A DNA stretch of 64,000 nt from positions 1 through 64,000 of the forward strand of contig JABWCP010000012.1 of the NCBI GenBank assembly GCA_013360215.1, written 5' to 3'. A model generated the notes under the pieces. It was not told where the DNA came from and did not search any database. It was given only the letters and a program-made list of their open reading frames with translations. Every line of letters starts with the position of its first letter. The stretch's first letter is position 1. A program made the translations under genes and the position numbers. This DNA comes from a bacterium (GTDB lineage: Bacteria > CLD3 > SB21). This document shows positions 1-7,243 of this stretch, piece after piece.

Positions 1-151
1 GAAAATTGCTACGCTTCCTACATTCAATCTCGACCTGCTCTGGAAATTCAAACTTGAAAACAACAGCCAAAGGGGGTATGATCTTATTCAGTATCCCTAT
101 CTTGCAATTCGCCTGACGAATTCTCATATTGAAAAAAAACGGAACCCTAGT
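1..151. other. left-edge region, coding status unclear
   Basis: No gene can be assigned here. The reading frame of the following transporter stays open upstream to position 2, but those residues are not hydrophobic and do not look like part of that family. The minus strand is also open from about position 127 to the edge. Either could be the tail of a gene lying outside the window or chance openness. I see no tRNA, terminator or clear promoter. Confidence 0.3.
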
Positions 152-835
152 ATGACCCGCGCACAAAAGTTATATACGATTCTTTGCGGCATTTTTATTT
201 CGGCATTGATCGTCGCCGAAATCACCGGCAGTAAACTCATTCAACATTCCGTCTCCGAAAATTGGGTTTTTATACTCACGATGGGTACGATCCCGTTTCC
301 GATTACTTTTCTTGTAACCGATTTGATCAATGAATACTACGGAAAACCCGGTATTCGTTTCGTCACATTGCTTGGCATGGTACTGATCGGCTTTGTGTAT
401 GTTATTTTATTTATTGATATGAGTATTCCTGCGGCGGCGATTTCACCCGTATCCGATGCACAGTTCAACGCTGTTTTTGGCCAGTCCAGTCGCATTATTT
501 TAGGTTCGGTTACGGCGTATCTCATCGGGCAATTTATTGATATTCAAATTTTTCATACCATCCGCAAACATACCGGTGAGAAATGGCTCTGGCTCAGGGC
601 TACGGGTTCCACTTTTGTATCCCAACTCATTGACTCGTTTGTCGTACTGTTCATTGCATTCAGCAATACTTTGTCTTTCGAGCAAATTATGACGATCGGA
701 GCAACGAATTATATTTACAAATTTGTCATCGCCATTATCCTGACACCCGTGATTTATTTGACCCATGCGATGATTGATCGCTATTTGGGTGTCTCGGAAT
801 CACACACAATGATCGCACAGTCCGTCGAAAAATAA
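152..835 (+). CDS. yhhQ: queuosine precursor transporter, YhhQ/DUF165 (VUT) family
   Basis: This is a small integral membrane protein of 227 residues with about six hydrophobic segments. It matches the YhhQ/VUT family, which imports queuosine precursors (preQ0/preQ1) for tRNA modification. The diagnostic family stretch VTDLINEYYG lies at about residues 54-63, after the first two membrane helices. Later conserved-looking pieces are LIGQFIDI, FVSQLIDS and a polar-flanked YIYKF near the end. Length fits the family. The ATG at 152 has a GGA eight bases upstream. The NUDIX gene follows 20 bases later on the same strand. No preQ1-type riboswitch is visible in the short leader. The family call is firm; the substrate is inferred from the family. 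Confidence 0.85.
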   Translation: MTRAQKLYTILCGIFISALIVAEITGSKLIQHSVSENWVFILTMGTIPFPITFLVTDLINEYYGKPGIRFVTLLGMVLIGFVYVILFIDMSIPAAAISPVSDAQFNAVFGQSSRIILGSVTAYLIGQFIDIQIFHTIRKHTGEKWLWLRATGSTFVSQLIDSFVVLFIAFSNTLSFEQIMTIGATNYIYKFVIAIILTPVIYLTHAMIDRYLGVSESHTMIAQSVEK

Positions 836-855
836 ATGAATACGGAATTCAACCT

Positions 856-1323
856 ATGCCTGAAATACTTTGCCGCGTAATAGACTGCCACGTTTTTCGT
901 CAAACACAAGAAGGGCCGCGTTATCTGGTGATGCAACGTGCCAATGAAGTGATTTACGCCGGTTCGTGGCGTATGGTCGGTGGAAAAATAGAAAACGGGG
1001 AAAAAGCGTGGGAAACGGCCTTACGGGAATTGAGCGAAGAAACCGGGCTTACGGCTATGCGTCTTTGGGCCGTGCCATACATCAATAGTTTCTACGAGGC
1101 TTCCAAAGATCGTGTCAACATCATACCTGTTTTTGCGGCGTGCGTACAAAACGACACCGTGACACTTTCGCGGGAACATAACGCATATCGATGGGCATCG
1201 TATGATGAGGCTTTGACCTTATTACCGTGGCCGGCTCAAATCGAGGGATTGCGTATCGTTCACGAATACATCACTACCGGAAAAACGGTTGCCGGATTCG
1301 TAGAAATCCCTTTACGCGCGTAG
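856..1323 (+). CDS. NUDIX hydrolase
   Basis: A 155-residue single-domain NUDIX protein. The Nudix box is complete: Gly, five residues, Glu, seven residues, then REL-SEE-TGL, at about residues 43-65, so the Mg2+-binding glutamates are present. NUDIX enzymes hydrolyse nucleoside diphosphates linked to another moiety. The start of the protein (CRVIDCHVF) and its length suggest the dATP pyrophosphohydrolase/MutT-like branch, but the substrate cannot be read from sequence. It lies 20 bases after the transporter gene and probably shares its transcript. Its last 12 bases overlap the end of the convergent permease gene. Confidence 0.88.
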   Translation: MPEILCRVIDCHVFRQTQEGPRYLVMQRANEVIYAGSWRMVGGKIENGEKAWETALRELSEETGLTAMRLWAVPYINSFYEASKDRVNIIPVFAACVQNDTVTLSREHNAYRWASYDEALTLLPWPAQIEGLRIVHEYITTGKTVAGFVEIPLRA

Positions 1324-2748
1324 TTTGGGATCCAGAGCATCACGTACACCGTCACCGACGATATTAAAACTCATCACGGTCAACACGATCGCTAAACCGG
1401 GAAATGTCGAAATCCACCACGCGTTCAGCAAGGCATCGCGCCCATCACTCACCATATTACCCCAGCTTGCCGTAGGCGGCTGAACGCCCACACCAAGAAA
1501 ACTCAATCCGGCTTCGACTAAAATAATCGCGCCTAAACGCAGCGTCGCCGCGACAACGACCGGCGCTAAAGTGTTGGGAATAATATGCACACGCATGATG
1601 CGTGCATGCGAATAACCCAATGCACGCGCGGCCGTGACAAATTCACTATTACGCAATACCAACACCTGACTTCGTACGATACGCGATACACCCATCCATC
1701 CGGTCAATCCTAATACGGCGATCATTAGTAAAACCGAATTGCCAAAAAGCGCAACGATCATCAGAATGAGAAATAAATTAGGAAAAGCCATCATGATATC
1801 CACTCCGCGCATCAGAAATCCGTCAATCCGATGACCAAAATAACCGGCGATCGTACCCACCAATGTGCCGAGCGCCACAGCCATCACCATGGCCAGCATA
1901 CCGATGGCCAGCGAAATGCGCGCACCGTAGATCAGTCGGCTCAGAATGTCACGCCCAAAGCGATCTGAACCCAACCAATATGTTCTTTGTGTTAGAAAAA
2001 TTTTGGGTTCAGTACTTGCCAGATTCGAAATATCCAGTTTCTTTTTTTGAATTCCTTGTGTATAAAAAACTTCGTTACCCTGAAGATGCCACTCATCAAC
2101 AAACAGTAAGGGTTCTTCCGTTTGTCGAAGCTGTTGATTGATGCTTTGAAGTGTAGCGGTCCAGTATTCTGAAAAGTTTAGTGCAGATGGCCTAGGCGGC
2201 GCGATATCATTTTTTTTAAGCCGCAAGGCCGTAACGGAGTGCATGGGTTTTATGTATTTAGTAACGACAATATCTTGTTGCGCATTGGGATCATGTGGTG
2301 CATACCAGGGTGCAAATATAGCCATAAGAACGAGTAACATCAGAATGCAAAAAAAACACATGGCAAAGCCATTACGCCGAAACGCCTGCCCGGCAAGCCG
2401 CCACGGTGATGCCGATATTCTCTGTTGAGTTATTATGCATTTTTTGTGATACCAGTAAAATACGCCGATGATCCATCCCGATGCCGCCAGAGAAGCCACC
2501 GCATGCTCCATGATTTCCGGTGACCACAGACGTGTAAGGGACTCAAAATTTGTAACGATCAATATTGGTACGGTCACTGCGGCATGCCAACCCGTGAGAA
2601 AGGCCTTCCACGAATATATAATCATCCCTATCGGCAATAGCCACGATATGAACAGGATCATGGCTGAGGTACGATCACCGCGCCGCAATTCGGGAAAACC
2701 CGGCAAACTCTGTATCGAAATGCGATTCCCTATTTTGTTATTCGCCAT
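1312..2748 (-). CDS. orphan DppC/OppC-type ABC transporter permease
   Basis: This is the inner-membrane permease subunit of a peptide/nickel-type ABC importer. The C-terminal half is typical DppC: YWLGSDRFGRDILSRLIYGA, then about five helices, the EAA loop (EFVTAARALGYS...IIPN) that contacts the ATPase, and GLSFLGVGVQPPTASWG. The N-terminus is longer than usual, with extra hydrophobic segments and a roughly 100-residue extracytoplasmic loop before the DppC core. A start at 2748 is preferred over the longer frame to 2781 because GGAG lies 11 bases upstream; this gives 478 residues. It overlaps the NYN gene's end by 11 bases. No binding protein, second permease or ATPase lies nearby, so partners must be encoded elsewhere. 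Confidence 0.85.
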   Translation of the reverse strand: MANNKIGNRISIQSLPGFPELRRGDRTSAMILFISWLLPIGMIIYSWKAFLTGWHAAVTVPILIVTNFESLTRLWSPEIMEHAVASLAASGWIIGVFYWYHKKCIITQQRISASPWRLAGQAFRRNGFAMCFFCILMLLVLMAIFAPWYAPHDPNAQQDIVVTKYIKPMHSVTALRLKKNDIAPPRPSALNFSEYWTATLQSINQQLRQTEEPLLFVDEWHLQGNEVFYTQGIQKKKLDISNLASTEPKIFLTQRTYWLGSDRFGRDILSRLIYGARISLAIGMLAMVMAVALGTLVGTIAGYFGHRIDGFLMRGVDIMMAFPNLFLILMIVALFGNSVLLMIAVLGLTGWMGVSRIVRSQVLVLRNSEFVTAARALGYSHARIMRVHIIPNTLAPVVVAATLRLGAIILVEAGLSFLGVGVQPPTASWGNMVSDGRDALLNAWWISTFPGLAIVLTVMSFNIVGDGVRDALDPKLRA

Positions 2749-3226
2749 GTTCGAACATGCTCCGCCAGTAATCCATTTCACGTTCCGATAACGACGGATC
2801 GTTTTTCGCGCTCAGTTCGTCTGAAACCGGTTTATTTTTAAGCGTCGTCAATCGTTGGAAAAAATCTTCGGAGCGTTCGACTCGGCAGCCGCACCCTTGA
2901 GCATACCACATCACTTCGTTATCGGAAGACACGACGGTGATCGTACGCGCTTTTGCCTGATCATCCACGAGGCGTTTGATCGCTTCATCAGCGCGATTGG
3001 GAAGATTAGAAAATAGTATGCGCACTCCGGATTTGACCTGTAGGGACATTTTTTTTCCGTCAAATACCACTACCGCATCGTGGTTTGTCATATTTCTAAA
3101 CGTAGCGATATGCACCAAAAGCGCCTGACGTCCTTGCTCTAAACTTTTTATTTCCTCCCGTCGCAAAGCGTCAATACGTTTGATCAGGTTATATCCGTCA
3201 AAAATATAAAGCGGTTTTTGTGTCAT
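2738..3226 (-). CDS. NYN-domain (YacP-like) RNA-binding/nuclease-type protein
   Basis: A 162-residue protein of the NYN/YacP family (PIN-like fold; the relative Rae1 of Bacillus is a ribosome-associated endonuclease). Acidic residues of the predicted metal site are visible: Asp in IFDGYNLI near residue 10, Asp in VVVFDG near 55, the ADEAIKRL helix and VVSSDNEV. Its start codon overlaps the stop of the aminotransferase gene by four bases (ATGA), and its end overlaps the permease start, indicating translational coupling. Function is inferred from the fold family only; nuclease activity is not shown by sequence. Confidence 0.75.
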   Translation of the reverse strand: MTQKPLYIFDGYNLIKRIDALRREEIKSLEQGRQALLVHIATFRNMTNHDAVVVFDGKKMSLQVKSGVRILFSNLPNRADEAIKRLVDDQAKARTITVVSSDNEVMWYAQGCGCRVERSEDFFQRLTTLKNKPVSDELSAKNDPSLSEREMDYWRSMFEHGE

Positions 3227-4368
3227 ACCCCGGCGCTCAGTTTTTCGAGAATCTGTCGTATTTCATTTTCGGTATTATAAAAATGCGGTGAAACGCGAAT
3301 CGCGCCATCGCGGTACGATACGGTAACTCCCGATTGCATAAGCTTTTCAAAAACGTTTTTCGTAGGAATGCGCTGCTCGTCACGCGACTGAAACGATATA
3401 ATCCCCGAACGATGGATGGGGGTTAGATCGCTACGGATGATCCATCCTTGTTCATTCAAACCCTGTGCCAAAAGATCAATGAGCTCCGTAATATGATAAA
3501 AAATATTTTCAATGCCGACTTCCATCAAAAGCGACACCGATGCTTTCATACCGTAGATACCCAGCATGTTTTCAGTAGCCAATTCAAACCGACGGGCATC
3601 TTCCGGAAAATCCAGAGCATATTCACGCAGATTCCACGGATGCTTTACCGACAGCCAACCGACCTGCTGAACCGTCAAACGATCAATCAGTTGTTCACCG
3701 ACATATACGAAACCCAATCCGCCCGGCGCCATGAGCCACTTGTGACCGCCATTGGATAAAAAATCCACATAGGTTTTTGTTACATCCAAAGGGACGGCTC
3801 CGACACCCTGAATCCCGTCCACACAAAATAATATTCCGCGATCACGGCATGCTTTGCCCAGTGCTTCCAAATCAGCTCGAAATCCATTATGGTATTGGAC
3901 AAAACTAACCGAGACTAGGCGCGTCGCCGCGGTAAATCGCGAAACAAAATCATCGGTTGTAAAGCGCCCTGTAGGTGTCGGCACAAATTCGACACGCACA
4001 CCGCGATCTTGCAATTTTAAAAAAGGATATACATTGGAAGGAAATTCACCCTCCGCGATCAGAATATGGTCACCGCGTTGCCACGACAATCCATCAGCCA
4101 GGATGTTCAATCCCGCCGATGTGTTTTTGACAAAGCCGATATGCGCTGGTCGAGTGTTCAACATTTGTGCTAAGATACCGCGCAGATTTTCGCGCGTTTC
4201 CATCCAGACGGGAAAATTATCAACGTGTGTCGTAGAAGAAACCGTCAAAAGTTCGTCAATGGCCGATTTCACGCGTGTAGATACCGGCGAACAGGCTGCA
4301 TGATTGACATATACCCCATGTTGAGTGGACGGAAAAAGCGCACGCCATTGGTTGAGTTTATTTTTCAT
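3223..4368 (-). CDS. class V aminotransferase (PLP-dependent)
   Basis: A 381-residue fold-type I PLP enzyme of the class V group (cysteine desulfurase, isopenicillin N epimerase, selenocysteine lyase relatives). The PLP lysine is Lys210 in SNGGHKW, preceded by the cofactor aspartate in FCVDGIQGVGAV. The phosphate-binding NTSAG is near residues 82-86. The flexible loop cysteine of true NifS/IscS desulfurases is not evident, and no iron-sulfur assembly genes are nearby, so an epimerase- or lyase-like role on an unknown amino acid is as likely. It is the second gene of a four-gene operon, with four-base overlaps on both sides. Confidence 0.82.
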   Translation of the reverse strand: MKNKLNQWRALFPSTQHGVYVNHAACSPVSTRVKSAIDELLTVSSTTHVDNFPVWMETRENLRGILAQMLNTRPAHIGFVKNTSAGLNILADGLSWQRGDHILIAEGEFPSNVYPFLKLQDRGVRVEFVPTPTGRFTTDDFVSRFTAATRLVSVSFVQYHNGFRADLEALGKACRDRGILFCVDGIQGVGAVPLDVTKTYVDFLSNGGHKWLMAPGGLGFVYVGEQLIDRLTVQQVGWLSVKHPWNLREYALDFPEDARRFELATENMLGIYGMKASVSLLMEVGIENIFYHITELIDLLAQGLNEQGWIIRSDLTPIHRSGIISFQSRDEQRIPTKNVFEKLMQSGVTVSYRDGAIRVSPHFYNTENEIRQILEKLSAGV

Positions 4369-5282
4369 TTTTTTATAAAAATATCCCTTAGTGCCGCATA
4401 CAGTTCATCAAACGTAAACTGAAAACCGGCGTTTTGTAATTTTACCGGAAGAGCTTTCTGACCGGCTAATAAGGAATCGGAAAATTCTCCGACAACTATT
4501 TTTAAAACAAAACCCGGAACAGGCGCCCAACTGGGTCGGCGCAGCACTGAACCGAGTGTTTGAGAAAATTGTTTCATTGTCACGGGCATAGGGGCTGTCC
4601 CATTAACCGGACCGCGGATGGTTTTTTCATTTAAAATAAAAAGTACCGCTCGCACAAGATCGTCACGGTGAATCCACGGCAACCATTGTCGGCCGGAGCC
4701 AAGCGGGCCACCTACAAAAAGTTTAAACGGTAAAACCATTTTTTGTAATGCACCGCCACCTTCTTCAAGCACGATGCCGATGCGCAGACACACCACGCGT
4801 ATTCCCAATGTTTCCGCTTGTAAGGCTTCGTTTTCCCATGCAGCACACGTACGCCCTAAAAAATCATCGGATGCGTGACGGGTTTCGTCCACAGCACCTT
4901 CCGGAACATCGCCGTAATAACCCACCGCGCTCGCATTGATCCAGGTTTTTGGTTTTTGTTGCGCTACGTGGCACGCTTTCATCAATATGCGTGTTGATAA
5001 TATCCGACTATCGGCTATTATTTTTTTATAAGATGCGTCCCACCGTTTTCCGGCAATACTAGCTCCGGTCAAATTAATTATGGCGTCCGCTTCATTGACG
5101 TCGGAAAACCAATCCCCCGAAGAAACAGCATCCCAGAAAACGGCTTTGACCGTATCGCCCCACTGATTTCGAACCACATCCGGTCGGCGTGAGAGAATGA
5201 TAAGTTGATGTTTTTCTTCTAATAATGCCTTTATCAAAGCATTTCCGATAAATCCGGTCGCGCCGGCCAGTACGATTTTCAT
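4365..5282 (-). CDS. TIGR01777-family NAD(P)-binding epimerase (YfcH-like)
   Basis: A 305-residue extended short-chain dehydrogenase/reductase relative. The dinucleotide-binding GATGFIG lies at residues 7-13, INLTGASIAGKRW near 70 and the family hallmark SAVGYYGD near 118. A C-terminal DUF1731-like segment contains LRRPSWAPVPGFVL. These match TIGR01777 (E. coli YfcH, cell-division-inhibitor SulA-like annotations), whose substrate is unknown. It is the first gene of the leftward operon and is translationally coupled by four bases to the aminotransferase. The AT-rich intergenic region upstream presumably carries the operon promoter. Confidence 0.85.
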   Translation of the reverse strand: MKIVLAGATGFIGNALIKALLEEKHQLIILSRRPDVVRNQWGDTVKAVFWDAVSSGDWFSDVNEADAIINLTGASIAGKRWDASYKKIIADSRILSTRILMKACHVAQQKPKTWINASAVGYYGDVPEGAVDETRHASDDFLGRTCAAWENEALQAETLGIRVVCLRIGIVLEEGGGALQKMVLPFKLFVGGPLGSGRQWLPWIHRDDLVRAVLFILNEKTIRGPVNGTAPMPVTMKQFSQTLGSVLRRPSWAPVPGFVLKIVVGEFSDSLLAGQKALPVKLQNAGFQFTFDELYAALRDIFIKK

Positions 5283-5507
5283 TTAAAATACATTTAAGAT
5301 TATGAATTTGAATAGCTCAATGTATTAGATTCATCTCTTAATTTGCACATTTTTAATTCTAAAGAAAAAAAATTAATTACTTTTATTAAAAATAATTACT
5401 TTTAAAAGCCAAATAAACTAACCTATTATTAATCAATGTTTTGCAAAAAACAGACTCCGTATTATTATGTATTTTTAATTTATTTTTTGATTACTGCAAT
5501 ATTTTTC
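5283..5507. other. AT-rich intergenic spacer between divergent units
   Basis: Strongly AT-rich spacer between the leftward epimerase operon and the rightward RNA/htrA region. It should hold the promoter of the leftward operon, but I cannot pick a convincing -35/-10 pair. No open frame with a ribosome-binding site and no repeat of note was seen. Confidence 0.4.
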
Positions 5508-5536
5508 TTGCGCAGTAACCTGTGATATATTATATT
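5508..5536 (+). promoter_or_regulatory. sigma70-type promoter of the candidate RNA
   Basis: TTGCGC at 5508-5513 and TATATT at 5531-5536, separated by exactly 17 bases, predict initiation near 5543. That start coincides with a 17-base perfect palindrome (TGTGATC-GCT-GATCACA, 5542-5558), which could be an operator at +1 or the first hairpin of the RNA. The palindrome's half-sites match the CRP/FNR-type TGTGA/TCACA but are one base further apart than the classical CRP site. Confidence 0.55.
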
Positions 5537-5542
5537 GAAAGT

Positions 5543-5646
5543 GTGATCGCTGATCACATTGTTTTTGAAACCCCCACGGAGGTTACCCCCTAACCTCTGG
5601 CTACGATAGAGACCCAGGGTTGTTTCCCTCATCCCTGGGTTTTTTA
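5543..5646 (+). ncRNA. candidate small RNA or attenuator leader, about 100 nt
   Basis: A compact block bounded by a promoter (5508-5536) and a strong intrinsic terminator. From the predicted start it folds as TGTGATC/GATCACA (5542-5558), then a perfect 7-bp hairpin GAGGTTA-CCCCC-TAACCTC (5579-5597), then the terminator stem ACCCAGGG/CCCTGGGT (5612-5640) followed by Ts. There is no open reading frame with a ribosome-binding site. I do not recognise it as 6S, 4.5S/SRP, tmRNA or a standard riboswitch. It could be a stand-alone sRNA or a leader that controls the htrA-type gene starting about 110 bases downstream. Confidence 0.55.
5612..5646 (+). terminator. intrinsic terminator of the candidate RNA
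   Basis: An 8-bp stem ACCCAGGG (5612-5619) / CCCTGGGT (5633-5640) with a 13-base loop is followed by a run of Ts. It ends the candidate RNA and lies upstream of the protease gene, so it may also act as an attenuator. Confidence 0.8.
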
Positions 5647-5758
5647 TTTTCATTTTTTCCTACTCTAAAATTCATAAATTAATTGGGTACAAAATTACTT
5701 TTTTTCGTACCATAATAATGACTCATTACCCCACAATACATCGTTTGCGCAGGTGATT

Positions 5759-7213
5759 ATGAAATCGTATCGCATATTTTTTTTATTACTGATTTTGTTC
5801 GTTGGTATCGGAATAGGGCTGATTCTTAGTTTTAATATCGGAAAACCACGCCCTTCCGCCCAAAATTCTTCGACAACCGATTCGTTCCCGATCGTTCACA
5901 TTTCACAAGCGCTGGCATCAGAGCTCGCCGCAACTTCTTTTTCGGGAATTGCCCGGCTTTCGACACCGGCGGTTGTAACTATTACAAGCGAAAAAAAACA
6001 ATCTTCATCGGACGAAGAAACACAATTCCGTTTTCACCGTGATATGCCCGAGCAAGGCGTCGGTTCCGGCGTTATTGTTTCCGCCGATGGCTATATCGTA
6101 ACCAACAATCACGTAATTGATCAAGCCGAACGTATCGTAGTGCGTTTAGCCGATCGCCGCTCTTTTGAAGCCACACTTTTGGGAACCGATCCACTAACGG
6201 ACATCGCCCTCATTCGCATTGATGCGACAGGTTTGCCGACCATCACGTTTGGTAATTCGGACATGATCCAAGTCGGCGACTGGGTCATCGCTGTCGGCTC
6301 GCCGCTCAGTCTTAATTCGACCGTAACCGCAGGTATCGTCAGTGCAACGAATCGTCAAATCGAAATCATCGGTGATCAATATGGGGTTGAAAATTTTATT
6401 CAAACCGACGCCGTCATCAATCCCGGAAACAGCGGCGGTGCGTTGCTCAATATGCGAGGTGAATTGATCGGCATTAATACGGCTATAGCCAGCCGAACCG
6501 GCATGTATCAGGGATACGGTTTCGCCGTCCCATCCAATATTGTGCGTAATGCCGTTCAGGACTTATCGCGGTACGGGCGTGTCGTGCGCGGTTATATCGG
6601 TGTCGGCATCAAAGATGTGGACGCTATATATGCCAAAGCTATCGGGCTGGATAAAGCCCGCGGCGTATTGGTAGAATCGCTTACGGAAAAAGGCGCGGCA
6701 CGGCACAGCGGCGTGGAAGAAGGCGACGTGATTTTACAAATTGACGACATGCCGCTTTTTCAGCGCAACGAACTGCAAGCCTACGTCGCACTCCACAAAC
6801 CGGGTGAGAGTGTGCGATTACAGATTTGGCGCGACGGGCAAACCGTCGAAAAGAAAGTCATGCTGCGCAATCCCGACGGCAATACCGATATACCAGCAGA
6901 AAAAATACAACGGCAAAACGATGCACATATCGGTTCAGAATCATGGGGTTACGGGCTTGGGTTTGAAGTGGAGAACTTAAGTGATCAAGGGATGCGCGGT
7001 GTGATGATTTCCAAAAGCTCATGGCGCGCCAAGGCTCAAAATATTTACGAAGGCATGATCCTGACCCGCGTCCAAAAAACGGATATCAATGACGTTTCTG
7101 TTTTTGAAAAAACAGCACGGGAATTAAAAAATGGCGAAGCAGTGATTATCCAGTTAGCCGATCGTCGCAATCCGGCCAATCATATTCTTACGGCCGTAGA
7201 GGTGCGCCGTTAA
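5759..7213 (+). CDS. HtrA/DegP-type periplasmic serine protease with two PDZ domains
   Basis: An envelope quality-control protease. Numbering from the GTG at 5753 (two residues longer), an N-terminal membrane anchor spans residues 8-27 and the trypsin-like domain follows. The catalytic triad is His120 (TNNHVI), Asp150 (DPLTDIAL) and Ser227 (NPGNSGGAL). Two PDZ domains fill about residues 275-375 and 390-484; the second is more divergent. I prefer the ATG at 5759 because AGG lies five bases before it, while the GTG has no upstream ribosome-binding site. HtrA enzymes degrade or refold misfolded exported proteins. A terminator-bearing RNA lies upstream and may influence expression. The end is tail-to-tail with the K+ transporter gene. 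Confidence 0.93.
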   Translation: MKSYRIFFLLLILFVGIGIGLILSFNIGKPRPSAQNSSTTDSFPIVHISQALASELAATSFSGIARLSTPAVVTITSEKKQSSSDEETQFRFHRDMPEQGVGSGVIVSADGYIVTNNHVIDQAERIVVRLADRRSFEATLLGTDPLTDIALIRIDATGLPTITFGNSDMIQVGDWVIAVGSPLSLNSTVTAGIVSATNRQIEIIGDQYGVENFIQTDAVINPGNSGGALLNMRGELIGINTAIASRTGMYQGYGFAVPSNIVRNAVQDLSRYGRVVRGYIGVGIKDVDAIYAKAIGLDKARGVLVESLTEKGAARHSGVEEGDVILQIDDMPLFQRNELQAYVALHKPGESVRLQIWRDGQTVEKKVMLRNPDGNTDIPAEKIQRQNDAHIGSESWGYGLGFEVENLSDQGMRGVMISKSSWRAKAQNIYEGMILTRVQKTDINDVSVFEKTARELKNGEAVIIQLADRRNPANHILTAVEVRR

Positions 7214-7243
7214 AACCAATCGCTTGAACAAAATATCGTTCTA

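Noticed and set aside
2-151. In-frame extension of the YhhQ-type transporter
   Set aside because: The added residues are not membrane-like and the ATG at 152 has a plausible ribosome-binding site and the usual family start.
1-151. preQ1 riboswitch before the queuosine-precursor transporter
   Set aside because: Searched because of the neighbour; the conserved loop and pairing pattern of preQ1 classes is not present in the available leader.
5579-5597. preQ1, SRP RNA or 6S RNA identity for the hairpin block
   Set aside because: Neither the SRP GGAAG/AGCAGC core nor the preQ1 loop is seen; length and shape do not fit 6S RNA. Left as unknown.
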